From assembly GCA_951804985.1 (NCBI GenBank), contig OX638132.1:7545529-7609528 (forward strand): 64,000 nucleotides of DNA, in the 5' to 3' direction. This stretch comes from Dryomyza anilis. Lineage: Eukaryota > Arthropoda > Insecta > Diptera > Dryomyzidae. The notes beneath the pieces were generated by a model. That model was not told the DNA's origin and searched no databases. It worked only from the letters and a program-made list of their open reading frames with translations. How positions within the stretch are numbered: position 1 is the stretch's first letter; every line of letters begins with the position of its first letter. Positions 24,410-35,300 of this stretch are shown here, in pieces. The translations under genes and the position numbers were made by a program.

Positions 24410-25098
24410 TTATAGTCGGTCGGGCCCGACTATGGAATACCCTACACCTTTGGTGGGGATATTAACCCTCAGAATATTATTCATATATCAGAAATTTACG
24501 TCTTATATCCCCATAAATTAAAAAAATTATATAAAGTATAAAAAACTAAAAAAAAAATTTGAAAAATGTAATTGGGCGGACCACGCCTATATTTAAAATT
24601 TTGAAAGGCTAATATTTCATAGATTTGATTTTAATAATTTACGGATCAAATTTCCACTATGAAAACCCGGGAAATAATGAAAAAAAAAAGTGAGCTGATC
24701 ACGCCCATTTTTGGACCACATATTTTTAGGTGAATTCTAACAATACGTTTTAAATTTTATAACTATACCATGAATACTTTTCGAGTTATTAGTTCCGAAA
24801 GAGTTATATAAAAGTGACTTGTATGGGAGGTGGGCGTGTCCATTGACCGATTTGGCTCATTTTCAAACTCATTTCCTACTTTTGGATAAAATATATTGAG
24901 ACGATCAGTATTTCTCAAGTTATTCTGTATTCGGACAGCAAGACGGACAGACAGACAGACGGACATGGCAAAACGGACTCGGGTAGTGATGCTGATCAAG
25001 AATATATATACTTTTCCATACCGGACACGCCTCCTAAGGGGTGTTACAATATATGCACAAAATTAATATACCCTGTACCTCATAGGTGTAGGGTATAA
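24410..25098 (+). mobile_element. mini-me/DINE-1-like interspersed element, copy 1
   Basis: The left side carries a hairpin, ATAGTCGG-6 nt-CCGACTAT, followed by AATACCCTACACC. The right side has a GACGGACAGACAGAC microsatellite (GTCY on the other strand), then the conserved core ending GCTGATCAAGAATATATATA, and a terminal hairpin TATACCCT...AGGGTATA. The same layout is present at 57560-58232. A conserved core between a GTCY and a TA microsatellite is the known signature of dipteran mini-me/DINE-1 elements, which are regarded as non-autonomous Helentron relatives. The assignment is by architecture, not by a database match. Confidence 0.75.
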
Positions 25099-27299
25099 AA
25101 ATCCCAACGAGTTCTAATAGTTTACTCTAAGGTAAGCGGTTTCAATTCATTTCAAAAACTAAGTTTTCTGTTGAATTCATAAACAATTGAAATTTCTATA
25201 TACATACGAAATTGATCGAAGATGAAAAATGCCCCATCATTATTTGGAAACGCACTATTTACAAAAAGCATTAAATATTTTGATTTATATAGGTGCATTT
25301 AACAAGCAAACCAGCATATTTGGGTTCATTATATGCTGATAATTAATCACTACACGAAACATATTTTGTATACTAATAAATAATTGAAACTATTAGTTAT
25401 ACCATATATTTAATAGAAAAGCAGTTTGACAAGGTATTAAAACTATGATGCTTAATTATTACTTTTGAGAACTTAATTATAACAAAACAAACTATATAAT
25501 ATTTCAGACCATAACTCTTTTTATATATTATGGAGGGCAATTAAACTATGTTTCGCTTATTATTTATTCGTGCAACAATATAAACAATTTTGTACCGATC
25601 TGTTTGTTTGAACATTAAGAAAATATCTGTTAATATTTATTATGTGGCCTTAGAAAAACCTTGTATTTATCAATGTTGCTTTTGGTTTATGTGCTGAAAA
25701 CAAGGAACATAATACAATAACATTATTTTTTATAGTTAAGTTAAATAAAAAAAATGTATTTAAAGTCGGTCAATAGTTAATGTCTACAAAATGCCAACTA
25801 AAAAAATATTTTAATTATTTTTAATGAAAAAATAAAAATCATGTTTAATAATAGTAAGAAATAACAAAGATTATAAATGAAGAATGGCGGTACAAAACAT
25901 AACAAAACTCATTATTGAAATCAGTATGTGGTACAAAGTGTGCCCGATTAGTCTCGCAGGCAACCTATGCTATGAAGTCAATCAACACCTATTTTCAACA
26001 ATCAACAACCAACACCTAATTTTGAAGAGATAAAAGAAATGTTTGGAAATTTAACTTTATGTTGCTTCCAGGAATTGAAACCTAAATTAATAACGGTTTC
26101 GAGTTTTTCTCTTTTTTTTCACATGTATTACTTTTGGTTACACCGAGTCCATTTTACGGTTTTGTTTCCGTATTTAGAATTTTTGCTGCATTTGTATTAA
26201 AATTTTAATGATTTTACTACATTTTACAATCAGTTATTCATGTACTGAAAATTAGTTTAACTGAATTTGTTTTAACATTTATTTTTAAAGAACAAAATAA
26301 CGCAATATTAAGTCATTCTATGGATAAAAATGGTAGTCTGTAGCAAAAAGCAAATACTCTAAATATACTAAGTACATCTTTCTGTACTCCGAACGAACGA
26401 ATGGCGTCAATATTTAGCGTATTCACAGTTCATCGTATTTTAGTAAGGTATTCGTTCCATGTTGTATATATACGATACAATAACACAGAAATGTAAGTTT
26501 GCATACCTTATAAAAGTGAAATACCACAAGTGTTGTATTTGAGAATAGCCCTGAGGCATGTTTCTTGATGTCGTATTTTATGAAATAAAGAAACATTGAG
26601 AAATTGAAGGCAAATAGTGCAAGAAATATGTTAATTTATTTGTTTAACTTTGCAAATCGAGGAATATTTATGATAATTTCAAAAAAACCTAATTGTGTAT
26701 TTATTTGACGAAATATTTTAAGCAGAACAGTGGTGCTCTCAGTTCAATTGGCGTATTGTCGTATTCGTATAATATCGCACATATACCATAAAACTGTGAA
26801 TACGATAATTATTTCATGCTTTTATTTTTAAAAAAATCACAATAGTTTAAAATACGTAATTTTCGTCTAATCGAAGTGGGTAGATAATTTATAGTTATTT
26901 GGAATCTTTGTAAAAGCACCTTCTCGTCGCAATTTGTCTATAATAAAAAAAAAAACACTTCATGTGTTCTTATTTATAGATACTTCATTTGAATCTGTTT
27001 AATGTTAATTAAATTAAACAAAATTGTAATAAAAGTAACTACATATGAATTTGAATGGCAATAAATGGAATGTGTTGAATGTGAATATGCTATTTGAAAT
27101 GCATTATGATTTAAATTGCATCAAAAAGAACAAAAGAATTTGCTTAAAAACATATTTTTTTTTTACAGTGAGTAAATAAAAATTACTTAAACTATAGTTT
27201 TTGATTTTTACGGTAGAATTTTTGCATTGATTAGTAGAATGCTACTGTGAATTTTTGGAGCTATTGTGAATTTTTCATACAGCCCCGTTTTTATAATAC
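25099..27299. other. gene-free AT-rich DNA upstream of pygopus
   Basis: I see no coding exon. It presumably contains the distal regulatory DNA of pygopus, but no specific site can be supported. Confidence 0.4.
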
Positions 27300-28542
27300 T
27301 GAACACAACCGTTGTATAAACTTCACACAAACAACAGCAGCGCCAAATGTTCACCTAGTTGTCAGTGAACGCAACAAATTATGAATGGCGTGTGTTGTGT
27401 ACAAGAATTACTCAAAAGTTAAAAGCAAAATCATTGACAAAATTAAATATTTTTGCTAAATTTACATTATATTACCACATAAAGCACATTAAATCAATTA
27501 CAAGTGAGCGGCTGTTGTGCAGCAACCGAAACTAAAGAAATAAAAACAAAAAGTGATTTCCAGTGTATGTTTCAAGAATATTTATTGGAGGATTTTTCAA
27601 CACGGAATCCACCGATGGTGGCCGACAAATCTTTGAGTGCAGTAGTAGCAACACAAGCGAGTCACACTTAATGTGGCTCCTTAACCATTTGTAACAGAGT
27701 CACTTGGTGTTTCTTAAGGAGCCCGAGTTTCTAAGGTTGGTTAGAAACGCAAATTTAATTGCAACCCGTTTGGTGTTGCAAAAGTGAAAATTGTTAAAGA
27801 AAAAAAAAGTCTGCGAATCGGTGTAAAAGCAGAAAGAATAAAAGTGAAGCGAAGAAGAGGAAGGCACTGTAATTGCAGTGCCGTGTATTGCGGCCAAAGA
27901 GTTTCACGCCATAGCACAGCTCCAAAAATTAAAAAATAAAGATAAAAACAATTTAAACGACTTGGCAGACAGAAGAACCATCAATTGCATGGATCTGGAA
28001 GCGCCGCTTTGTACATCAGTTAGCTGGTTCCTGTTGCGAGTCATCATTATTCAACAAATCGACGTTTAAAGTGTACAACGCGAAATGCTGAGGTATATTT
28101 TTTTTAAAGTTTATTCTTTGTTTCCTAAATAAATTGATTTTAATTGACTTGTTTTATTCAGGTTGCACAACATATTATTGAGCTTCTGCTCTCTGCCACA
28201 CTTTTGGAATCATCAGCAATCAGCCAGGTATAGCCGTCGCAGCTCTTCGCAGACATCACATTCGTAAAACCTTTGCGCCCACTTTTCCCAGCGCCCATTG
28301 CAGCAGCAGCAGAAAAAGCAACTGCAGCAATTCGTGCCATCGCACCCACACGAGGAACCGCGGCGAACGTCAGCACCGCACCGGACGGCCGATGCGAAGA
28401 ATTTAACTGCAATCCCACAGCAATCGTCTTCCTGTATATATTGACGACATATACAGGCGGCTCCTTCCTCCAAACATTTTTTTTTTATTTTGTAGAGTGA
28501 ACATAAAAATCAGTCACCATTCGGAAGAAAAATACGACAAAT
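27300..28542 (+). other. probable 5' untranslated exons and promoter region of pygopus
   Basis: The stretch from about 27300 has a leader-like composition (AAAAGTGAA words, no long conserved frame) and runs towards the pygopus ATG at 28543. A likely 69-bp intron is 28093-28161 (GAG|GTATAT ... TTTATTCAG|G). A second pyrimidine-rich acceptor, TTTTATTTTGTAG, ends at about 28496, so another leader intron with a donor upstream (for example AG|GTATAG near 28228) is possible. The transcription start is not determined. Confidence 0.5.
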
Positions 28543-31126
28543 ATGACCCACAATCTCGGTATGGCACCATATCGTTTGCCGGGTCCACCTGGAGGACATT
28601 GTCCTCCAGACTTCAAACCGCCACCGCCATCTGATATTATATCGGCGCCTAGTAATCCGAAAAAACGAAGAAAAACATCGAACGCTAACTCGGCTGCGGC
28701 CGCAGCTGCAGCGGCGGCGGCAGCTGCAGCAGCCGCCGCTGCAAATTCAATACAACCACAGCCCCCGCCGACGCCGCAGGATCTTTTGCCACCACCACCA
28801 ATGGGTGGTTTCGGCGACACCATCATAGCATCGAATCCCTTCGACGACAGTCCGCCCATGATGTCGAACGCCATGTCGCCCATGAGTCACATGGGTGCGC
28901 CGGGACACTTCGGGCCCGGTGGCATGGGTGGCCCACATGGCGGCATGGGCGGACCACACGGACCGCCACATATGCATCCACATATGCATCCGCATCATCC
29001 GGGTGGACCACCGCATCCGCATCACATGGGCGGTCCGCCTTCAATGCGTGGCATGAGTCCCATGAGCATGAACAGCCCCATGGGTGGACCAGGCGTGCAC
29101 CCGATGGGCGGGCCAGGCGGACTGCCGCCTCATATGAATCACGGACGCACCGGCGGACCGATGGGCAGCCCAATGGGCGGTATGGCAAGCATGGGCGGCA
29201 TGAGTCCGATGGGTGGCATGGGACCTAGTATATCGCCACATCACATGGCAATGGGCGGACTCTCGCCTATGGGTGGCAGTGGCGGACCTAATGCGCACAT
29301 GGGCGGCCACAATGGTCCACGTTCGATAAGTTCGCCGATGAGTGGCAGCGGAGGACCGGGAGGACCCGGCCCTGGCGGTTCGCCAATGAACTCGTTGCCA
29401 ATGGGCTCGCCTATGGGAAATGCAATGGGAAGTCCACTGGGTCCACCGCCTACGCAGCAACACCCGCACCAGCACGCCCAACAACAGCAGCAGCAGTCGC
29501 AGTCACAACCGCCTCAACACATGAACAATGGACAAATGGGTCCGCCGCCCATGCACAGTCCGCTGGGTAATGGGCCCACGAATCACATAACAGGCGGCCA
29601 CGGTGGTCCTGGACCAGGCCCGGGACCGGGCGGTCCGCAGCCGCCACATAATCCAAATAGCGCTGCTTCTCCCGCGAGCGGAACAAATGCGAACAACAGC
29701 AATAATAACAACAGCAACAATGCTAACCATAACAGTAGCCAGAATCATCATCACCAGCCGCCTACTTCGACGGGCCCCGCATCGGCGACGAATGCGCGTA
29801 TGAATGCCATGCACAACGGACCCATGCCAACCTCCTCGACAACGACGTCCAGCACGGCAACAGCCTCAACTCCTGCGTCTTCGCCTGCAGCCGGTGGCGT
29901 TCCGCCAGCAATGTCGCCGCATCATCCCATGAACAGCGGCGGACCCGGTGGAGGGCCCATGGGTCCTAACAACGGCCAGGGCGGTCAGAGTTCGAATCCG
30001 ATGCAATCACCGGGCATGTCAATGGGCGGCAATATGATGAGCAGCATGAGTGCTGGTCCGCTAGGAGCGCCAGGCAGCGCCGGCATGCACATGGGGCCCA
30101 ATGGACCCATGGGTGGATCAGGAATGCAACAACAAATGAACCCAAATGTTCCTATGCACCACCACCAGCAACATCAGCAGCAGCAACAACATCATCATCA
30201 TCAACAACACCCGATGGCAGGCGGCCCAGGCCACATGCATGTGGGACCGGGTGGTGTACCTGGTCCAGGCGGTCAAATGCATCCGCCACAGCAACAGCCA
30301 TCGCATCATGGGCCCCCACACCCGCAACTCATGAACCACCATCAGAATCATCCACACCATCCAGGCGGCCATCCACACATGATGGGCGGTCCAGGTGGCC
30401 CACAAATGCATGGCGGACCTGGCGGTGGAATGCCGCATATGGGACCCGGCGGTCCCAATCATCCGCATCCTCCACATCACATGATGGGCGGTCCAGGTGG
30501 TCCGCATATGGGCCACATGGGTGGTGGACCAGGACCAGGCGGCGGTGGCCCTGGTGGCATGAACGGACCGCCGCATCCGCATCCACATCCACATGGGCAT
30601 CCGCACGGACATCCACATGCACATCATCCACATGGACATCCGATGGCTGGGTCGCCCAATATGTTTGGCGGTCATATGGGTCCTGGCGGTCCGATGGGTC
30701 CCGGCGGGCCTATGGGCGGTCCTATGGGACCAGGCGGCCCAATGGGCGGACCTATGGGAGGCCCAAAGCCCATGTCCGTGAGTGCGGGTAAAATGTATCC
30801 GCCCGGGCAGCCTATGGTATTCAATCCGCAGAATCCGAATGCGCCGCCCATTTACCCGTGCGGTCTCTGCCACAAGGAGGTGAACGACAACGACGAGGCA
30901 GTCTTTTGTGAATCCGGTTGTAATTTCTTTTTTCATAGGTAAAGTAAAAATTTTGAATTTTGTTCGAGTTGAGTTAAATTTTTTGGTTTTATTTTTACAT
31001 TGTAGAACGTGCTGCGGCATGACAGAGGCCGCCTTCCAAATGCTCAACAAAGAGGTGTACGCCGAGTGGTGCTGCGACAAGTGTCTGTCTTCCAAGCCTA
31101 TACCGATGGTGAAATTCAAGTGTTGA
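28543..31126 (+). CDS. pygo: Pygopus, PHD-finger nuclear co-activator of Wnt/Wingless signalling
   Basis: Two coding exons, 28543-30938 and 31006-31126, joined across a 67-bp GTAAAG...TGTAG intron, give 838 residues (the fly protein is of similar size). Residues 1-50 hold the N-terminal homology region with the basic signal KKRRK at 40-44. A 17-residue alanine run follows at 51-67, then the NPF motif at 98-100, typical of Pygopus. Residues about 105-765 are low complexity, rich in Gly, Pro, Met, His and Gln (MGGP-type and HPH-type repeats). The C-terminal PHD finger uses C773, C776, C789, C793, H798, C801, C822 and C825. The intron falls inside the HRT segment, so both exons are needed for zinc binding. 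In the known pathway the PHD finger binds methylated H3K4 and BCL9/Legless and thereby links to beta-catenin in the nucleus. The ATG has A at -3. The middle has diverged freely, while both ends are conserved. Confidence 0.97.
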
Positions 31127-31850
31127 AGCACACGATAGAACCGTTCAAACATGAACTCTCGCAATAGAATTAACTGGCTTAACTGATTTAGAAATGAGCT
31201 GCTAGAAATGCATGCTGTGACTGTTACTACAACAGCAGCAATAACAAAACAATCAATCAACCAACCAACCAACCAAGCCCACACAATTGTATAAAATAAT
31301 AACTAAATGTTAAGGTTTAAATGGCATAATAGCATTTAGCAATAGTCAAGGGGCCACAGCTGCAACTGGGCCACATAGATAGGGTTCTCGAAAGGCGCAT
31401 AGTACGCGTGGGTCAGGCTGTGCTGTGCCCCCAATCCACATGTCCTTTTCCTTGCTGCACGTTTCCTGTGACCATCCAACTTTAATGTTAAAATTCAGCT
31501 TCGAAGTATTTCTGTACATTGTGCAAAATAAAGCAAACGTTTCTCTTTTTTTGTAATTTGAACAAAAATAAAAATAAAAAAAACTCAACCACTATAAACT
31601 TTTTATATAAACAAAACAAAAAATAAATAAAAAAAAGCGCAAAACTCACTTATTGTAAAAAAATGAAGGAAAGAAACGTATAAAAATGGCTGGCACTTTG
31701 CTATTTGCACGAAAACAATCTAGTTTAAATATAAAATACAACAATTCAATGAAGAAAACAAACAAAACGATAGAAATTATGCTAATTGCAAACAAATAAA
31801 ACTTAAACGAAACTATTATGTGAACTTGTTGCATTGCTACGTGTGTTGCG
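31127..31850 (+). other. pygopus 3' untranslated region
   Basis: No gene. AATAAA hexamers at 31527-31532 and again in A-rich runs near 31565-31630 are candidate polyadenylation signals. The true end is not determinable here. Confidence 0.5.
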
Positions 31851-32394
31851 ATTTTTATTATTATTATTATTAATTATTATTATTATGATATTTGTGAAAT
31901 TATTTTTTTATATTTGGATATAAGCATATATTTGAACATATTAAATGGTCGTCTTAATAGTTATGTTGAATTCGAAAACGAGTGTTAAGCAAAATTATTA
32001 GGTATTTACAAACAACAAAAAGGACTTCTTTTTAAATGTTATCAATGCAAAAACAAAAAAAAGAAACAATAAAATGTAATATTTAAAGAGTAAAATTTAA
32101 AAACATATAGATTATTAAACTAAGTTATTTATAACTAAATAAAATCAATATAAAAATCTATAATAAAATGCTTTCTTATTTCATTCTACTCCAAAGTAGG
32201 ATAGATGTTCCTATAAGCTAAAATCATTGACTTAGATTTAAATACGGCATAATATATATTTCACACAGTAAAAAAGAAAAACAAATTCTACAAAATATAA
32301 ATGTCCTTACTAAAAACATATTTAAGATTTATAAGAAAACGATTTTTTTTTTGTTGAATCAATCAAACAATAAAGTGAGCATTATTTGAACTTT
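31851..32394. other. AT-rich intergenic DNA between pygopus and TTLL
   Basis: Nothing coding seen. It would contain the 3' end of the TTLL transcript, on the minus strand. Confidence 0.5.
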
Positions 32395-35300
32395 TTATTC
32401 GGTCAAAATGTCAATTCCACTTTCCAGCGACGTGTACAAATCAGGATAATTAATTATATCGGCATTCGTCAAGAATCGAGCATTATATTGAAGAAAAAAC
32501 ACCTACAAAATGAGATAAATTGAGATAAAAAAATTGTAAAATTTATGACTATCAAATTTTGTGGTACTACGAAATAAACCACAAATGAAATAATTGCCAG
32601 AAATAAAATTTAATAAGACCAAGGTTTTTCATACGATTTTGTTTGTGCTGTTTCATTTGTCCCTTTGGTTGTTATATTAGAAAGAAATAATCCCCAACGA
32701 ATATTTTGTTGAGGGTTATTTCATTTGAATTTTATGTTGGGTATTATTTATATCATTCGTTTTGTGCATTGTTTCATTTTCATATTTCGGAGTTTATTTC
32801 ATTATATTTGGGAGTTATTTCATAATAGTTGGGGATTATTACATAATTTTTGGGGGTTATTTTTATTTATAATAAACTCATTTTTTATTTGTGCTTGGGT
32901 CTGATAAAACGGTCAAATGGCACTACGAAATAGCCCCAACGTAAGAACGCCCAATCAAATAAACCGCCAAAACTATGAATTATTCCGCAAAAATAAACTA
33001 ATCAAAAAAAATACCCAAACGATATGAAATAACGTCCAAAATATTCATATGAAATAACCCATCAAATAAAAAATTAAATAACCAATGAAAATAACCTCTC
33101 GAGACAAAATATTCGGCAGTAATAATAGATGTGTTCCCGTGGCAGTTAACCCAGATCACTTTCACTGGAACGGCAACGGTTCTATTTTGACAAATTTAGC
33201 AGCAGTGCGCTCATCTGGCATTTCCGACAATTTCATGACATCTACACATCAAATAAATTATAATTTGTTTGTATTTGAATTTGTGCAGAACTACACTTTA
33301 CCGTCCATTTCTCAAAAACAGCATATAAAAACACGAAATTCTCATAAAAAGTACTGCAAAAGGTCTTCCAAAAATTCCTAAGATCACACTAAACTCTAAC
33401 TGCATGCAAGTGTTAGCGGGTGGCCGACCTACGGCCGTTTCGCAAACGCTTGATTATTTCTTGTTTATTTTTAAAGAAAGTGGTAAACTGAAATTCAGCC
33501 CAAATTTGGAATACATAAAATAAGCAGAATGCACCGCTATTGCAACTCATTACAAGAGAGCTTAACTTTAAAAAAACCGAACTGTACTTCGCAAAACGAC
33601 GCAACAAAATTTATAATGACCATGCCTTTGCATAAAATTTAAAAGATAGGTACACTTCATCGGATGGTTCAAATTCTGTTTTTTTTCAATTTGACATTGG
33701 CATTGACCTTTACGTCCAAAAACTAAAACCACGCCATCCTCATTGCTAGGCGAAGAAGGGCTCAGTGGTAAATATAAATAAAACATTAGGAATATACACC
33801 AAAAAGGACGTGGTTATATTTTGTTTGTGGCCAGGAAAATATGTATGCAGCTCCAAACATTACAAACAGCTCACAGCTTATGATGGTAAAATGTGCAACC
33901 AAAATTTCACTTAAAATGCCATTTGAACTGCATTTTATTAGCCAGAACAAAATGTAACCACACAAGTAACCCGTGAAAAAGTCCGTTTTAACGCGAACAC
34001 GCAACGCGGCAGTCCGAATTAATCAAATAAAAACAAAAAAATTTAATTTAATTTCAAACGTAAATTTAAAAATAATTTCGGTAGTGTCAAATATGAAATA
34101 TTGCCAACTATTTTTTTAAAAGAAAACTTGGCAGCATTCGATTGAACTGGATTGAACTAGCTTTTGATCTGGTTCTAATTGTTTGTTGATGTTTTGTATA
34201 GAAAATAGAGCTATGGCTCTAGATCACACGCCACGGGAACACGGCTAATATGATATTGTTTTGATTTATTTTTGACGTATTGATGTTTGACGTATTTTTT
34301 AAACATTTCACATTCTTTTTTAGTAGCACAAACTGTACAAAAACCGGCACAATTATCAATAAAATAAATTTACAAAATGTCGGTGCTGACTCCGAAATAT
34401 TTTATGATTTTTAATTCGGTAATGGTAAAATATTTTTGATTAGTTTTAAGTGGCACAAGTTGAGTACAATCCAGAACAAATGTGAAAAAAATATTTTCGA
34501 AAATGGCGTTGGTAACTTCCACATTGTTTTTTGATTTTTAATTCAATCAAAATTCATTATTTTTTACTTTCGTTTAGTAGTACAATTACTCAAGACCTAA
34601 ACAGCACAAAACCAAATTCCACCCAAATTACAAATTTTATTTTTAATTTTCTCAATTTGTAATATATTTTAATATTGTTGGCTAGCGCAAACAGCAAAAT
34701 TATGTAATTAATATGAAAATAATTAATTACAAAATGGCGGTGGGTGGAAGCCACATTTTAGACCAATTTTTTTTTAAATAACCGTGTACATATTTCAACT
34801 TTTTATTAGTAGCACAATCGGCACAAACCGAGCACAAGTCAGCACAATATACGCTTTTTTTGATTATCTCAAAATGGCGGTGCTAGCTTCCACCACATAA
34901 ATTGTACGGGTTTTCTTTCGATCTCAGCGGTAATTGTTAAATTAAACACACTTTCGATAATATTAAATATATATAAAATTTCGAATTCTAAAAGATATCT
35001 TTATATTTCAGGTCATCTTTAAACTTCAATGAACATAAAATAAAAGAATACGGTCGGCGAGTGAAATATGCCAATTGCCGTTCGCCGTATTCTGTTCATG
35101 CAATAAATTGTGGAAATTTGTGAACAAATTAATAATTTAGTGTTCAGCAAAATTAAAAGCAATTATAATTAATTTAATAAAGATATTAACAAAAAAAAAG
35201 TGCAAAACTCGAACTTCTTGAAGTTTTTGACAATTACAGAAAAACTCCGCGTAGATATATTGAAAATGCTGTTTGCGAAGGCCCACCGGTGCAGGGTATT

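Noticed and set aside
28747..30334. Several other frames of 60-150 codons over pygopus on both strands
   Set aside because: They result from the GC-rich repetitive codons of pygopus and have repetitive, domain-free translations.
30118..31284. A 388-codon open frame on the minus strand over the end of pygopus
   Set aside because: It is the antisense shadow of the Gly/Pro/His-rich coding strand. The plus strand carries the PHD finger with correct splicing, and the minus frame has no recognised domain.
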